Shown here piece by piece: positions 8,720 to 17,231 of a DNA stretch of 38,834 nt. This DNA is from Leptolyngbyaceae cyanobacterium MAG.088 (lineage in GTDB: Bacteria; Cyanobacteriota; Cyanobacteriia; Phormidesmidales; Phormidesmidaceae). Where the stretch lies: positions 1 through 38,834 of the forward strand of contig JAHQVZ010000093.1 of NCBI GenBank assembly GCA_019634055.1. The letters run 5' to 3'. The notes below the pieces were generated by a model. The model made no database searches. It saw only the letters and a list, made by a program, of their open reading frames with translations, and had not been told where the DNA came from. Position 1 is the first letter of the stretch. Each line of letters starts with the position of its first letter. Both the position numbers and the translations under genes were made by a program.

Positions 8720-9229
8720 ATGGTAATTTCAGACGACAGCGACTTTCGACAACAGCCTGCTTTAAGCCACTTGGATAGTGCTGGTGCTGCTTATATGGTG
8801 GACGTTTCGGGCAAGGCTATAACCCAGCGCGTAGCCGTGGCCGAAGGCTATGTGCGGATGGACCTTAGCACTCTGGATGCAATTCGTCAGGGCAATCTCC
8901 CCAAAGGGGATGTGTTGAGTACTGCTCGAATTGCAGGGATTATGGCTGCTAAACAAACGTCTACATTGATTCCTTTATGTCATCCGTTACCCATTAAGAA
9001 AGTGGAAATTGAGTTAGAAGCGGATGAGTTACGACCGGGGTATCGTATTCAGGCTTTGGTAAAAACTACTGGACAAACAGGGGTAGAAATGGAGGCACTA
9101 ACGGCAGTATCGGTAGCAGCGTTGACGCTTTATGACATGGCCAAGGCACTGCAAAAATCAATGCAAATTGAAGATATCCGTTTGATGAGAAAAACTGGTG
9201 GTAAGTCGGGCGACTATACTATTGATTAG
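8720..9229 (+). CDS. moaC: Cyclic pyranopterin monophosphate synthase MoaC
   Basis: MoaC converts 3',8-cyclo-GTP (made by MoaA) to cyclic pyranopterin monophosphate, the second half of the first step of molybdenum cofactor synthesis in the cytosol. The 169-residue protein has the expected motifs: [18 protein letters not shown] (15-32), [19 protein letters not shown] (62-80), [10 protein letters not shown] (83-92), [20 protein letters not shown] (114-133), and the active-site helix [10 protein letters not shown] (137-146) with Asp139 and Lys142. It ends with the family's [11 protein letters not shown]. Length is normal for the family, with a ~13-residue N-terminal extension. No other moa gene is adjacent. 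The next gene follows after a short gap and may be co-transcribed. Confidence 0.96.
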   Translation: MVISDDSDFRQQPALSHLDSAGAAYMVDVSGKAITQRVAVAEGYVRMDLSTLDAIRQGNLPKGDVLSTARIAGIMAAKQTSTLIPLCHPLPIKKVEIELEADELRPGYRIQALVKTTGQTGVEMEALTAVSVAALTLYDMAKALQKSMQIEDIRLMRKTGGKSGDYTID

Positions 9230-9252
9230 GTTATCTCTATCAATAATTTGCT

Positions 9253-9522
9253 ATGCCTCCTAAATGGCCACGAAAACCTGATCGAGCTGATCCGGCCTAT
9301 CGAAAGTTGGAGGATCGCATTAACTTTGCAGTCCACGTTGCGGCATTTATGGCAGTGAATTCAGTGCTGTGGTTTTTGCATGAGCTAAGGCACGACACGC
9401 TATTGTGGTTGCCGATATTCTCTGGCATTTTGGTGGCGCTTTTAATGGCTCATGGAGTTTGGGTGTTTGCGATCGCATCGTATGCTTTGCAAAGTGATTC
9501 TCCAGGCAAGTCATCGTCATAA
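9253..9522 (+). CDS. 2TM domain-containing small membrane protein
   Basis: An 89-residue protein with a charged N-terminus (PKWPRKPDRADPAYRKLEDRINFAVH) and two hydrophobic helices at about 29-45 and 53-77. This is the pattern of the cyanobacterial 2TM-domain proteins, where a short cytosolic start with a conserved Asp-x-x-Tyr/Leu-Asp-Arg segment precedes two helices. No biochemical role is known to me. It lies 23 bp after moaC in the same direction, so read-through from moaC is likely; the ribosome site is weak. It carries a HIP1 site near the 3' end. Confidence 0.78.
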   Translation: MPPKWPRKPDRADPAYRKLEDRINFAVHVAAFMAVNSVLWFLHELRHDTLLWLPIFSGILVALLMAHGVWVFAIASYALQSDSPGKSSS

Positions 9523-9621
9523 AACGAAAAGTTTGTTACTGCATTTTACAAACGGATCATTTCGGTAACGAGACCTTTTACCCTAAGGCATTGAGACTTT
9601 CCTCTAAAAAGAGAATTAACC

Positions 9622-9930
9622 ATGGCTTATCCTGGTGCAGCAGCAGTCATTGAAGCGTTAGCAGCGGATATTGGCGATACGGTTTATATCGATGTAGCAA
9701 AGTGGCATTTATATCTTCGTGATACGTCGTTCCATACAATTTTGGCGGAAAGGTTTTATCCGATGGTGACTGATAGTGATCTGTCTGAGACAGTGGTAGT
9801 TCAAGTTTTACAAGACATTACCGTTAAGTTGGGAGGTGGGCGTCGGTCGTTACCTCTCAGTGAGCTTGTACCCATTCAATGCCAGGTAGATTTACTGGAT
9901 CTTTTAGAACGGCATCGTAGTGAGTTGTAA
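9622..9930 (+). CDS. DUF3181 family protein
   Basis: A 102-residue soluble protein that I recognise as the cyanobacterial DUF3181 type. Features are AIEALAADIGDTVYIDVAKWHLYLRD split across residues 8-34, a central AERFYPM, and a C-terminal half with ITVKLGGGRRSLPLSELVP and a Leu-rich end. No function is known for this family; it is close to restricted to cyanobacteria. The ATG is the only plausible start. A short inverted repeat sits right after the stop. It may be co-transcribed with the 2TM gene 100 bp upstream. Confidence 0.78.
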   Translation: MAYPGAAAVIEALAADIGDTVYIDVAKWHLYLRDTSFHTILAERFYPMVTDSDLSETVVVQVLQDITVKLGGGRRSLPLSELVPIQCQVDLLDLLERHRSEL

Positions 9931-9932
9931 CT

Positions 9933-9949
9933 AAGTCAGTGGGTGACTT
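9933..9949 (+). terminator. Weak hairpin after DUF3181 gene, possible terminator
   Basis: AAGTCA and TGACTT form a 6-bp stem around a 5-nt loop, starting 3 bases past the stop. There is no clean T-run after it, so intrinsic termination here is uncertain. Confidence 0.25.
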
Positions 9950-10301
9950 GAAGCTTGTTTCGTGAGTATTGCTGCATTGTGAGTGAGTGCTAAATTTTTC
10001 TGGTGGAAGGGATGTTCCAAACTAAGGATAACTGATTTGAGTGAGGTACATTTTGCCTTCACGCTTAACATTCGAGATGATTGCATTCATAAAATGGCGA
10101 ATTATTGGGCGCAAAATAATTTTATTTAATCACCTAAAAAACATAGCTTAATGCCTTATAGAGCAAAGCTTTCAGTGTATTTCGACTTTGCTGATTTATG
10201 ATAATGTTTACGAAACTTAAGAAAAATACCGTTTCTGAGAAGGGCTAGTAAAAGTTAATATAAAAGAACCTAATGGCTACCATTCGTTACATAAAAGGAT
10301 C
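9950..10301. other. Intergenic region, AT-rich
   Basis: No coding frame, RNA gene or repeat is evident. It should contain the promoter of the Pro/Ala-rich protein gene downstream, but I could not pick a well-spaced -35/-10 pair. AAAAGGA just before the ATG is the likely ribosome site, unusually close to it. Confidence 0.5.
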
Positions 10302-10745
10302 ATGGGATTATTTGATTTCTTAGGCCTCAATAAAAATCAAGGCCCCCAGTCAAAAGAAGCTTATTTCTTAAATGAAGATGATGCTAAAAGTTTTGGCGAT
10401 ATTGACTTCATGCGTAAGGAAGTCGTAGTTCGTCGCACCTTTGCTAAGAAGAAGGGGCAAGAAGAGGAGCTGGAGAGTGTTAAGAGCATTTCTTCTAGTA
10501 CTAGCAAAGAGGTTGGAGAGGTCGTGAAGCCTGCAGCTGCGAGTTTTACTCCTACCTTTAGTGCGCCTACGCCTCCTGCGCCTACCCCTGCTCCTGTAGC
10601 TGAGACTGCGCCTGCTCCTGTAGCTGAGACTGCGCCTGCTCCTGTAGCTGAGACTGCGCCTGCGCCTGCTGAGCCTGCAGTCCGTCGGGCACCTGACACC
10701 AGTATGGATATGTTTCGCAATATGGCTAAGAATATTCGTCGTTAG
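10302..10745 (+). CDS. Conserved cyanobacterial hypothetical protein with Pro/Ala repeat region
   Basis: A 147-residue protein with three parts: a short N-terminal segment MGLFDFLG, a conserved-looking core YFLNEDDAKSFGDIDFMRKEVVVRRTF (about 22-48, read in two halves), and a low-complexity Pro/Ala/Val region (about 80-125). The end is basic (MFRNMAKNIRR). The core resembles a short cyanobacterial protein family whose role I do not know. The low-complexity region comes from three exact copies of a 24-bp unit encoding an eight-residue repeat with APVAETAP periodicity. No signal peptide or TM segment. The gene is monocistronic: a 370-bp spacer precedes it and a strong intrinsic terminator follows. 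Confidence 0.75.
   Translation: MGLFDFLGLNKNQGPQSKEAYFLNEDDAKSFGDIDFMRKEVVVRRTFAKKKGQEEELESVKSISSSTSKEVGEVVKPAAASFTPTFSAPTPPAPTPAPVAETAPAPVAETAPAPVAETAPAPAEPAVRRAPDTSMDMFRNMAKNIRR
10587..10658 (+). repeat. Three exact 24-bp tandem repeats inside a gene
   Basis: The unit starts CCTGCTCCTGTAGC and is repeated three times without change at 24-bp spacing, then decays. It encodes an in-frame eight-residue Ala/Pro/Val/Glu/Thr repeat. Exact DNA identity suggests recent slippage expansion, and copy number probably varies between strains. Confidence 0.9.
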
Positions 10746-10818
10746 TGAGTTGCGTTTAGCTGTTTGGCTGGCTGGCTGAGCGGTGAATGTTACGTCTTCT
10801 TGGTATTTGGTCAATGTG

Positions 10819-10847
10819 GCACTGGGGTTTTCCCCGGTGCTTTTTTT
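10819..10847 (+). terminator. Rho-independent terminator
   Basis: GCACTGGGG pairs with CCCCGGTGC (9 bp, one G-T wobble) around a TTTT loop and is followed by seven T residues. It is a textbook intrinsic terminator for the Pro/Ala-rich protein gene, 74 bp past its stop, and insulates the decarboxylase gene downstream. Confidence 0.93.
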
Positions 10848-10879
10848 GATGGTTGAGTTGGTGATGGGTAAGGTTGGCT

Positions 10880-12313
10880 ATGGTATCCCAAGCTGATGCG
10901 CCGTTGGTCAATGCGCTAAAAGAATGTTCACGGCGTCAACAGGCGGTGTTTTATGCGCCTGGGCATAAGGGTGGGCGAGGTATATCGTCGTTGCAGCAGA
11001 CGGTGTTTGGTCAGCAGATTTTTCAAGTAGATTTGCCTGAGCTGCCTGAATTGGATGATTTATTTGCGCCAGAGTCCGTTATTTTAGCTGCGCAAACCTT
11101 AGCCGCTGAGGCCTTTGGTGCTGAACAAACCTGGTTTTTGGTCAATGGTTCTACCGGTGGTATCGAGGCTGCGATGCTGGCTTTATGTGGTCCAGGTGAT
11201 GAGGTGATTGTGCCGCGCAATGCTCATCAATCAGTTCTATCTGGACTGATTTTGTCAGGGGCAATGCCTGTGTGGGTGGCTCCAAGCTATGACCCGCAGT
11301 GGCAGCTGTGCTTAGGAGTAGATGTGGATACAATAGCCGCTACTCTAAGGCAGCATCCGCATGCTAAGGCTGTCGTTGTGGTGTCTCCTACCTATGAGGG
11401 GGTGTGCAGTGATATTGCTGGTCTGGCGACTCTGGCCCATGGGTATGGCATACCGGTCATTGTAGATGCCGCCCATGGGCCTCATTTTGCCTTTCATCCT
11501 GAATTGCCCACAGCTGCCCTTGAGGCGGGTGCTGATGTGGTTATTCACTCGGCACACAAGGTCTTATCGGCATTTACCCAGGCTGCGTTACTGCATGTGC
11601 AGGGACAGCGGTGCGATCGCGCTCGATTACACCAGGCACTGCGAATAATACAATCTAGTAGTCCTAACTATCTGCTCTTAGGGTCTTTAGATGCGGCTCG
11701 TCACCAGATGGCTAATCAGGGGGCATTGCTGATGGAACGTACGTTAAAGCTGGCCCAATCGGCTCGCAGGCAGTTACAGGATATAGGGTTGCCGGTTTTA
11801 GATGCATCTGCGGTGGGGATTTTCCAGCAAGACTTAACCCGTCTAACTGTTGATGTTTCCGTTTTGGACACGACTGGATTTGCAGCCGATGTCTGGTTAC
11901 ATGAACGAGGGGTGACTGCTGAATTACCAACGTTACATCAGCTGACGTTTATTATCAGCCTGGGTAATTCCATGGGAGATATTGATCAATTGGTGCATGG
12001 CTTGCAACACCTGCCTGCCACGGAGGCAGTCTCTAAATCTCAGCTGATGCTTACCTTGCCAGTGGCGGGGACATCTCCCCGTGAGGCTTTTTTTGCTGAT
12101 GCAGAACTCTGTGCTGTGGAGGATGCCATTGGTCGGCTGAGCGCTGATACTGTCTGTCTGTATCCTCCTGGGATTCCTAATTTGATGCCAGGAGAAGTGA
12201 TTACGGCGGGCATTGTGGAAATGTTAAGGCTTGCCCAAACGGTGGGTGCCCATGTCAGTGGGCTAGTAGATCCAACCCTGCAAAAGTTCAGGGTTTTGCG
12301 CGTGGATGACTAA
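10880..12313 (+). CDS. PLP-dependent Orn/Lys/Arg decarboxylase family protein
   Basis: A 477-residue fold-type I PLP enzyme of the short Orn/Lys/Arg decarboxylase group. Signs are FYAPGHKGG near the N-terminus, WFLVNGSTGGIEAAM (about 85-99), the PLP-ring Asp in VDAAHGPH (about 195-202) and the Schiff-base Lys at about 227 in SAHKVLSAFTQ. The C-terminal domain ends with YPPGIPNLMPGE. Members decarboxylate arginine, lysine or ornithine, feeding polyamine synthesis; substrate cannot be assigned here. I choose the ATG because AAGG lies 6 bases upstream; an in-frame TTG sits two codons earlier. It is followed by cbiT after 79 bp, probably in one transcript. Confidence 0.88.
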   Translation: MVSQADAPLVNALKECSRRQQAVFYAPGHKGGRGISSLQQTVFGQQIFQVDLPELPELDDLFAPESVILAAQTLAAEAFGAEQTWFLVNGSTGGIEAAMLALCGPGDEVIVPRNAHQSVLSGLILSGAMPVWVAPSYDPQWQLCLGVDVDTIAATLRQHPHAKAVVVVSPTYEGVCSDIAGLATLAHGYGIPVIVDAAHGPHFAFHPELPTAALEAGADVVIHSAHKVLSAFTQAALLHVQGQRCDRARLHQALRIIQSSSPNYLLLGSLDAARHQMANQGALLMERTLKLAQSARRQLQDIGLPVLDASAVGIFQQDLTRLTVDVSVLDTTGFAADVWLHERGVTAELPTLHQLTFIISLGNSMGDIDQLVHGLQHLPATEAVSKSQLMLTLPVAGTSPREAFFADAELCAVEDAIGRLSADTVCLYPPGIPNLMPGEVITAGIVEMLRLAQTVGAHVSGLVDPTLQKFRVLRVDD

Positions 12314-12392
12314 TCTGACGCCAGGGACTGCTAGCCAGCCTTAAAAAACAGCGTTATCCTCAGGCTATTCCAATGTTTTAAGGCAAGTTTTC

Positions 12393-12989
12393 ATGGAGTC
12401 TCTTTGGCCCTATGCTACCCCCGGTATTTCGGATCAATTATTTGAACGGCTACCTGGTATTCCCATGAGCCAACGTGAGGTGCGCTTGGTGTTGCTGAGT
12501 GTGCTCAGGTTAGGACCTCAGGCTGTGCTGTGGGATGTTGGGGCAGGTACGGGGACGATTACGGTGGAAGCTGCGCTGCTTTGTCCCCAAGGTGTGATCG
12601 TGGCTGTGGAACGAGATGAAGATGTCGCAACCCTGATTAAGAAGAACTGTCAACGGTTTGGTGTGTCTAATGTAGAAGTTGTCGTAGATAATGCACCTGA
12701 GTGTTTTGATAGCTTGCCCCACGTACCGGATTCTATTCTGGTGGAGGGAGGTCGCGATTTAAAACCGCTATTAGCTTATGCCTGGCAAAAGTTAGCTGCC
12801 GGTGGTCGGCTAGTGGCTACTGCGGTCAATTTTCAAGCACTCTATGCAATTTCTGAAAGTTTTGCTGAGCTGCAGGTGCGTAACATTGAGGTGGTTCAAA
12901 CGGGGGGTAGCCGTCTAGAAAACCGTGGGTCTAACCAGGTTTTGAAACCGATTGTGCCCACATTTATTCTCAGTGGAGACAAGTTTTAG
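12393..12989 (+). CDS. cbiT: Precorrin-6Y C5,15-methyltransferase (decarboxylating) subunit CbiT
   Basis: CbiT is a SAM-dependent methyltransferase that methylates C15 and decarboxylates the C12 side chain of a precorrin intermediate in cobalamin synthesis. The 198-residue protein begins with the family's GIPMSQREVRLVLLSVLRL (about 22-40). SAM motif I is LWDVGAGTGTITVEAA (about 46-61), then VIAVERD (motif II), a typical DSILVEGGRDLKPLL segment and LAAGGRLVATAVN (about 133-145). Length matches stand-alone CbiT; the CbiE half is not adjacent, which is common in cyanobacteria. AAGG 9 bases upstream of the ATG is the likely ribosome site. Confidence 0.92.
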   Translation: MESLWPYATPGISDQLFERLPGIPMSQREVRLVLLSVLRLGPQAVLWDVGAGTGTITVEAALLCPQGVIVAVERDEDVATLIKKNCQRFGVSNVEVVVDNAPECFDSLPHVPDSILVEGGRDLKPLLAYAWQKLAAGGRLVATAVNFQALYAISESFAELQVRNIEVVQTGGSRLENRGSNQVLKPIVPTFILSGDKF

Positions 12990-13400
12990 GGGATCGCTAG
13001 CCTGCTGGGCATGAATGACTTCATTGCTTCTGGCAATAGTATGGGCTGTTAAAGGTAACTTGCAGGATCGTCATCAGTCTATACGAGTCTGGTGGTGATA
13101 GCAGTGTCGCAGTTCGTTTCTGGTTTGTGTCTTGTATGAAGTTATTGCTGCTACTTTTATTGGGCTGAGCCCTGTGTTGTAATAAATCTAGGGGGAGGTT
13201 TAGTTACGACCTTTGAAGTTACATATTGCAAACTCGTATTTGCTTAGAGTATCTGCTTAATTATCCAGGAGGGTGGACTATCTTTAGGATGTGCAAGCAT
13301 TTGATTAGCATATGCGTTTAGTTGCTTTATCTCTGGAATTTTAGGTAACGGTATTGGAGCCTGTAATCAATGTTGCTTATAAAAATTTCGGTTTCTAGTC
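12990..13400. other. Intergenic region upstream of the glycosyltransferase cluster
   Basis: No convincing ORF on either strand, no RNA gene and no long repeat. It separates the cbiT transcript from the polysaccharide cluster and should contain that cluster's promoter. I looked for a c-di-GMP riboswitch, because the next gene carries an EAL domain, and did not recognise one. Confidence 0.5.
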
Positions 13401-15218
13401 ATGATGACTGTTGATTATCAACCGAATAGGGCTACTGAAGACTCTGTTGTTTCTCAGCAGCCACCCTGTTTGGATATTACTGTTGTTATTCCTACCTATA
13501 ACGGTGCTGAACGTATTGCTCAAGTGCTTGGTGCTCTCAGGCTACAAGAGGATACGGATTGTATTACTTGGGAAGTAATTGTTTGTGACAATAATAGTTG
13601 CGATCGCACCGCCGACATCGTTGCAGACTATCAACAAAGTTGGCTTCAGGATGTTGCTTTACGATACTGTTTTGTTGCGGAACAAGGAGCAGCTTTTGCT
13701 AGACAGCGTGGTGTCGTTGAAGCCCATGGTGAAATTGTTGCCTTTTTGGATGATGACAACATTCCAGCCCATGATTGGCTGAAAAATGTCTATGACTTTG
13801 CTGCATCGTACCCTCAGGCCGGAGCCTTTGGCAGCCAAATTCATGGTGATTTCCAAGGTGATTTACCCGAAGGGTTTGGACATATTGCCTGCTTTTTAGC
13901 AATTGTGGAGCGAGGCAATCAACCCCACCTATATAAACCAGAGTCAAAGATTTTACCGCCAGCTGCTGGCGTGGCTGTACGTCGATCAGCCTGGCTTGAG
14001 GCCGTGCCAGAACGTTTGTTTCTAAACCATAAAGGTAAATCTGCCGGTCTTGCCAGCGAAGATTTAGAGGCGATGCTACATATTCAAAAAGCCGGTTGGG
14101 AAATTTGGTATAACTCTGACATGGTGGTGACCCATATAATACCGGGTAAGCGCCTGCAGCAAGACTATTTGGTTACCTTGTTGCGTTGTGTAGGGCTGAG
14201 TAAATTCTATATCCGCTGGTTGGGCACCAAAGATTGGCAGCGATTCTTTAAAGTTCCTGCCTATGTTGCTAACGATCTGCGCAAGCTGGCACTACACTAT
14301 CTGAAAAATGGTCCTCGTACCCAATTGAATACGGTTGATGCCTGCGAAAGGTCTCTATTAGCCAGCACTGTAGTTAGTCCTGCTTTTTTGCTGCGCAAGG
14401 CATTTCATGATTTTTGGCAAAGACGTATCGATAATATGCAACTGCCTGAACGTCAGCAGTGGCTGCAGCGATTGACCAATGCTCTTGAAAACTGTCAGCT
14501 AGACTTGTATCAACAGGAAATCATTTTTCTCGGGGCAGCTACTTCAGCTATCGAGGATACTCACGGAGAGGCTACTCCCCAGTTTGAAATCTTACTAAGA
14601 TTGGGGCCAAGTTTGTCAGGTCAGTTACCAGCTTCACCTGCATCGTTCTTTCCTACAGCACAGCGCTATGGTTTGATGCGAACGCTTGACCGTCGTGTGA
14701 TTCAGCAGGTTTATCAGACTTTGACATCCCAACGATCAGATGCTATTTATTCTGTAAATCTCTCGTCAGCTAGTGTTAGTGATCCTAGTTTCTCTCACTT
14801 TTTAGAAGAACAACTGCGATATTACCACGTGTATCCTGAGCACCTGTGTTTTGAGATTTCTGAGCATGTTGTGATTGATGCCTGGCAGCAAGTGCAAGAA
14901 CTGATTACGCAGATGCAACGATTGGGATTTCGGGTGACGATTGACGAAGTTAAAAATGTATCAGCCATTGACAAATATATGACTCAGCTGTCTGTTGATT
15001 GTCTCAAGTTGAGTCAAGATGTTGTTAATACTCCCGATCGCTTAGAGTTGGTTTTACCTGCCTGTTTAAAGCTAGGTAAGCAAAACAGGGTTCAACTGGT
15101 TGCTAAAGGGGTAGAAACATCAACAAGATTAGAGCAATTGCAGACCTTGGGTATTCAATATATTCAAGGGTATCAACTTTCCAAACCGATTCCGTTTACT
15201 GAAGGTATTCGTGTGTAG
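13401..15218 (+). CDS. HpsE-like GT2 glycosyltransferase fused to a degenerate EAL domain
   Basis: The 605-residue protein joins two domains. Residues ~25-345 are a GT2 glycosyltransferase like HpsE of hormogonium polysaccharide synthesis: VVIPTYNGAE (28-37), VIVCDNNS (59-66), the nucleotide-sugar/metal motif FLDDDN (115-120), QIHGDF, and EDLEAMLHIQKAGWEIWY (220-237). Residues ~372-605 are an EAL fold: FEILLR (395-400), VNLSS, FEISE (484-488), then TIDEVKNV where active enzymes have DDFGTG, LKLS in place of LKID, AKGVE in place of AEGVE, and IQGYQLSKP. Loss of several metal ligands argues against c-di-GMP hydrolysis and for ligand sensing or a structural role. The fusion suggests c-di-GMP control of sugar transfer, which is inference. 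No clear ribosome site; two ATGs in tandem. Confidence 0.9.
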   Translation: MMTVDYQPNRATEDSVVSQQPPCLDITVVIPTYNGAERIAQVLGALRLQEDTDCITWEVIVCDNNSCDRTADIVADYQQSWLQDVALRYCFVAEQGAAFARQRGVVEAHGEIVAFLDDDNIPAHDWLKNVYDFAASYPQAGAFGSQIHGDFQGDLPEGFGHIACFLAIVERGNQPHLYKPESKILPPAAGVAVRRSAWLEAVPERLFLNHKGKSAGLASEDLEAMLHIQKAGWEIWYNSDMVVTHIIPGKRLQQDYLVTLLRCVGLSKFYIRWLGTKDWQRFFKVPAYVANDLRKLALHYLKNGPRTQLNTVDACERSLLASTVVSPAFLLRKAFHDFWQRRIDNMQLPERQQWLQRLTNALENCQLDLYQQEIIFLGAATSAIEDTHGEATPQFEILLRLGPSLSGQLPASPASFFPTAQRYGLMRTLDRRVIQQVYQTLTSQRSDAIYSVNLSSASVSDPSFSHFLEEQLRYYHVYPEHLCFEISEHVVIDAWQQVQELITQMQRLGFRVTIDEVKNVSAIDKYMTQLSVDCLKLSQDVVNTPDRLELVLPACLKLGKQNRVQLVAKGVETSTRLEQLQTLGIQYIQGYQLSKPIPFTEGIRV

Positions 15219-15220
15219 CT

Positions 15221-16162
15221 ATGGTTGACTTTACTGTTGTTATCCCTACCTATAATGGTGCTCAGCGATTTCCTAGGGTACTGGATGCGTTGCGATCGCA
15301 ATTAAATACCGAAAGCTTTCAGTGGGAGGTCGTAGTTGTCGACAATAACAGCAGTGATTCAACTTCAGATGTTGTTCAGACGTATCAAGCAGATTGGCTG
15401 ATTGATGTACCTCTACGATATGTAACCGAGTCTAGGCAAGGGTTAGCCTATGGCCGCCAGTGTGGAGTAGAAGCTGCTAGCGGCATGTGGGTTGGTTTTT
15501 TAGATGATGATACGGCTCCTGATGAAAACTGGGTAGCCGCGGCGTATCGGTTTGGTCAGGCCTATGATCGTGCCGGAGCTTTTGGGGGGCAGATTCACGG
15601 TGACTTTGAAGTGCCTCCACCCAAGAATTTTGAACGGATCAAATCTTTTTTAGCCATTAAAGAGCGAGGGCCTGAGCCTCATCTCTACCAGCCTGAGGTG
15701 TTAATTTTACCCCCAGGCGCAGGACTAGTGATTCGTAAACAGGCATGGTTAGAAGCTGTGCCAGCGCAGTTACAGCGAACCACTCGCGGTGGCAATGACT
15801 TTGAAATCTCCATTTGTATGCATCGTGCTGGCTGGGAAATTTGGTATAACCCGGACATGCACATTTACCACCATATTCCTAAAAGACGATTAGAACGGGA
15901 TGCTTTAATTTCCTTATCTCATACAGTCGGTAGCTGTATTTGCGAACTTCGCTTAATTAATGTAGCTACCATGCAAATACCCGTTATTGTAGGTCGCATT
16001 TTACTGGGAAATTTACGACGTACGGTCGCTCATCTTTTGACATACCGCCTGCAAATTAAGCACGATGTTGTTTTAATGTGTGAATTAGTCTTTTTTATGG
16101 CGGGCTTTATGAGCCCATTTTATTTTCTAAAAAAAAGGTTGTCCAGGTCTCTGAATTCTTAA
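15221..16162 (+). CDS. hpsE: HpsE-type glycosyltransferase family 2
   Basis: A 313-residue GT2 enzyme close to HpsE, a sugar transferase of hormogonium/exopolysaccharide synthesis. It shows VVIPTYNGAQRFP (6-18), VVVDNNSSDST, FLDDDTAPDENW, GGQIHGDFEVPPP, FLAIKERGPEPHLYQPE, LPPGAGLVIRK, and FEISICMHRAGWEIWYNPDM followed by HHIP. The C-terminal third has hydrophobic stretches that may anchor it to the inner membrane. It starts 2 bp after the stop of the paralogous GT-EAL gene, so translation is coupled. The two align through the whole GT domain and most likely arose by tandem duplication; this copy lacks the EAL domain. Acceptor and donor sugars are unknown. Confidence 0.85.
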   Translation: MVDFTVVIPTYNGAQRFPRVLDALRSQLNTESFQWEVVVVDNNSSDSTSDVVQTYQADWLIDVPLRYVTESRQGLAYGRQCGVEAASGMWVGFLDDDTAPDENWVAAAYRFGQAYDRAGAFGGQIHGDFEVPPPKNFERIKSFLAIKERGPEPHLYQPEVLILPPGAGLVIRKQAWLEAVPAQLQRTTRGGNDFEISICMHRAGWEIWYNPDMHIYHHIPKRRLERDALISLSHTVGSCICELRLINVATMQIPVIVGRILLGNLRRTVAHLLTYRLQIKHDVVLMCELVFFMAGFMSPFYFLKKRLSRSLNS

Positions 16163-16199
16163 AACATATAGTAATAGTGTAGTCTATGAATTCATTTCT

Positions 16200-17186
16200 A
16201 TGGCTTTGATTTCTGTTATTGTGCCGGTTTATAACAGTGAGAAAACGATTGTTGAAACGTTGCAATCGGTTATTAATCAAACTTATACAGATTTTGAAAT
16301 TATTGTTATCAACGATGGTTCACAAGATTCTACCTTAGACGTTTTAAGCACAATTACCGATTCACGGTTGCAGGTATTTTCCTACGACAATGCTGGGGTT
16401 TCAGTCAGTCGTAATCGAGGAGTGGAAAACGCATCAGGTGAATTTATTGCATTTTTGGATGCGGATGATCTATGGACTCCAACTAAATTGGAGTCTCAAC
16501 TAGCATTGCTTCAGAGTCATACCCAGGCGGCCGTTGCGTATAGTTGGTGTGATTATATTGACGATGAAGGCAACTTTTTGCGCAAAGGTGGACATGCTAA
16601 TGATGCAGGAAATGTTTATAAGCGTTTACTCGTGGGCAATTTTTTGGAATGCGGATCGACTTCATTAGTTAATAGACAAGTATTTGAATCTGTTGGTGGT
16701 TTTAATTCGTCGTTGTTGACCAATGAAGATTGGGAATTGTGGGTCCGTTTAGCCCGTGACTATGAATTTGTTGTGGTGCCTGAGGTTCAAGTCTTTTATC
16801 GAATCTCTGGTAATTCTAAATCCTTTAACTTGACGAGACATGAAAACACCCGTTTGCAGGTCATTGATCAAGTTTTTGATCGTGTTCCAGCAGAGTTGCA
16901 GTATCTGAAACAATCATGCATTGCTAATTTCTATCGCTACTTAGTTTTTAAGGTGGTAGATGCTCCTCAAAATAACTTCAATGGCGATCGCAGCAAAAGT
17001 TTCTTAGTCAGTAGGTTTTTATGGAATTCTTTACTACATGACAAGACATTATTGCAACGGCCCAAGTTACTGTTTTCAGTTAGTTTGAAGATAATGCTCC
17101 TCGCGTTATTTCCATCACGTTCGCCACGCCTTTTGCTAGAACACTATAAATTGAAACTTAGGGGGCTGCGTCAATCAGTTCTTTAA
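16200..17186 (+). CDS. Glycosyltransferase family 2 protein
   Basis: A 328-residue GT2 enzyme of the common EpsJ/WcaA-like type, more distant from the two HpsE-like genes upstream. Motifs are ISVIVPVYNSEKTI (4-17), IIVINDGSQDST, FIAFLDADDLW with the DxD (about 86-96), a central ECGSTSLV and NEDWELWVRLAR, the catalytic-base segment. The C-terminal ~100 residues contain a hydrophobic segment (about 285-298). It follows 37 bp after the upstream stop and continues the operon. It likely adds one sugar to a lipid-linked or surface polysaccharide; the substrate is not readable. No good ribosome site precedes the ATG. Confidence 0.9.
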   Translation: MALISVIVPVYNSEKTIVETLQSVINQTYTDFEIIVINDGSQDSTLDVLSTITDSRLQVFSYDNAGVSVSRNRGVENASGEFIAFLDADDLWTPTKLESQLALLQSHTQAAVAYSWCDYIDDEGNFLRKGGHANDAGNVYKRLLVGNFLECGSTSLVNRQVFESVGGFNSSLLTNEDWELWVRLARDYEFVVVPEVQVFYRISGNSKSFNLTRHENTRLQVIDQVFDRVPAELQYLKQSCIANFYRYLVFKVVDAPQNNFNGDRSKSFLVSRFLWNSLLHDKTLLQRPKLLFSVSLKIMLLALFPSRSPRLLLEHYKLKLRGLRQSVL

Positions 17187-17231
17187 TTCAGATGAGTAAG
17201 GTGCTGTACTTGATTTTTTAGAAATTTTCTT

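Noticed and set aside
10361-10814. Antisense frames over the Pro/Ala-rich gene
   Set aside because: They are open only because the 24-bp repeat lacks stops in all frames; composition is artificial (Arg/Ser or Gly/Ala runs).
12990-13400. A c-di-GMP riboswitch upstream of the GT-EAL gene
   Set aside because: I looked for a GEMM-like fold because of the EAL domain and did not find a recognisable core.
13401-15218. EAL domain as an active c-di-GMP phosphodiesterase
   Set aside because: DDFGTG, LKID and AEGVE are all altered at metal-binding or catalytic positions.
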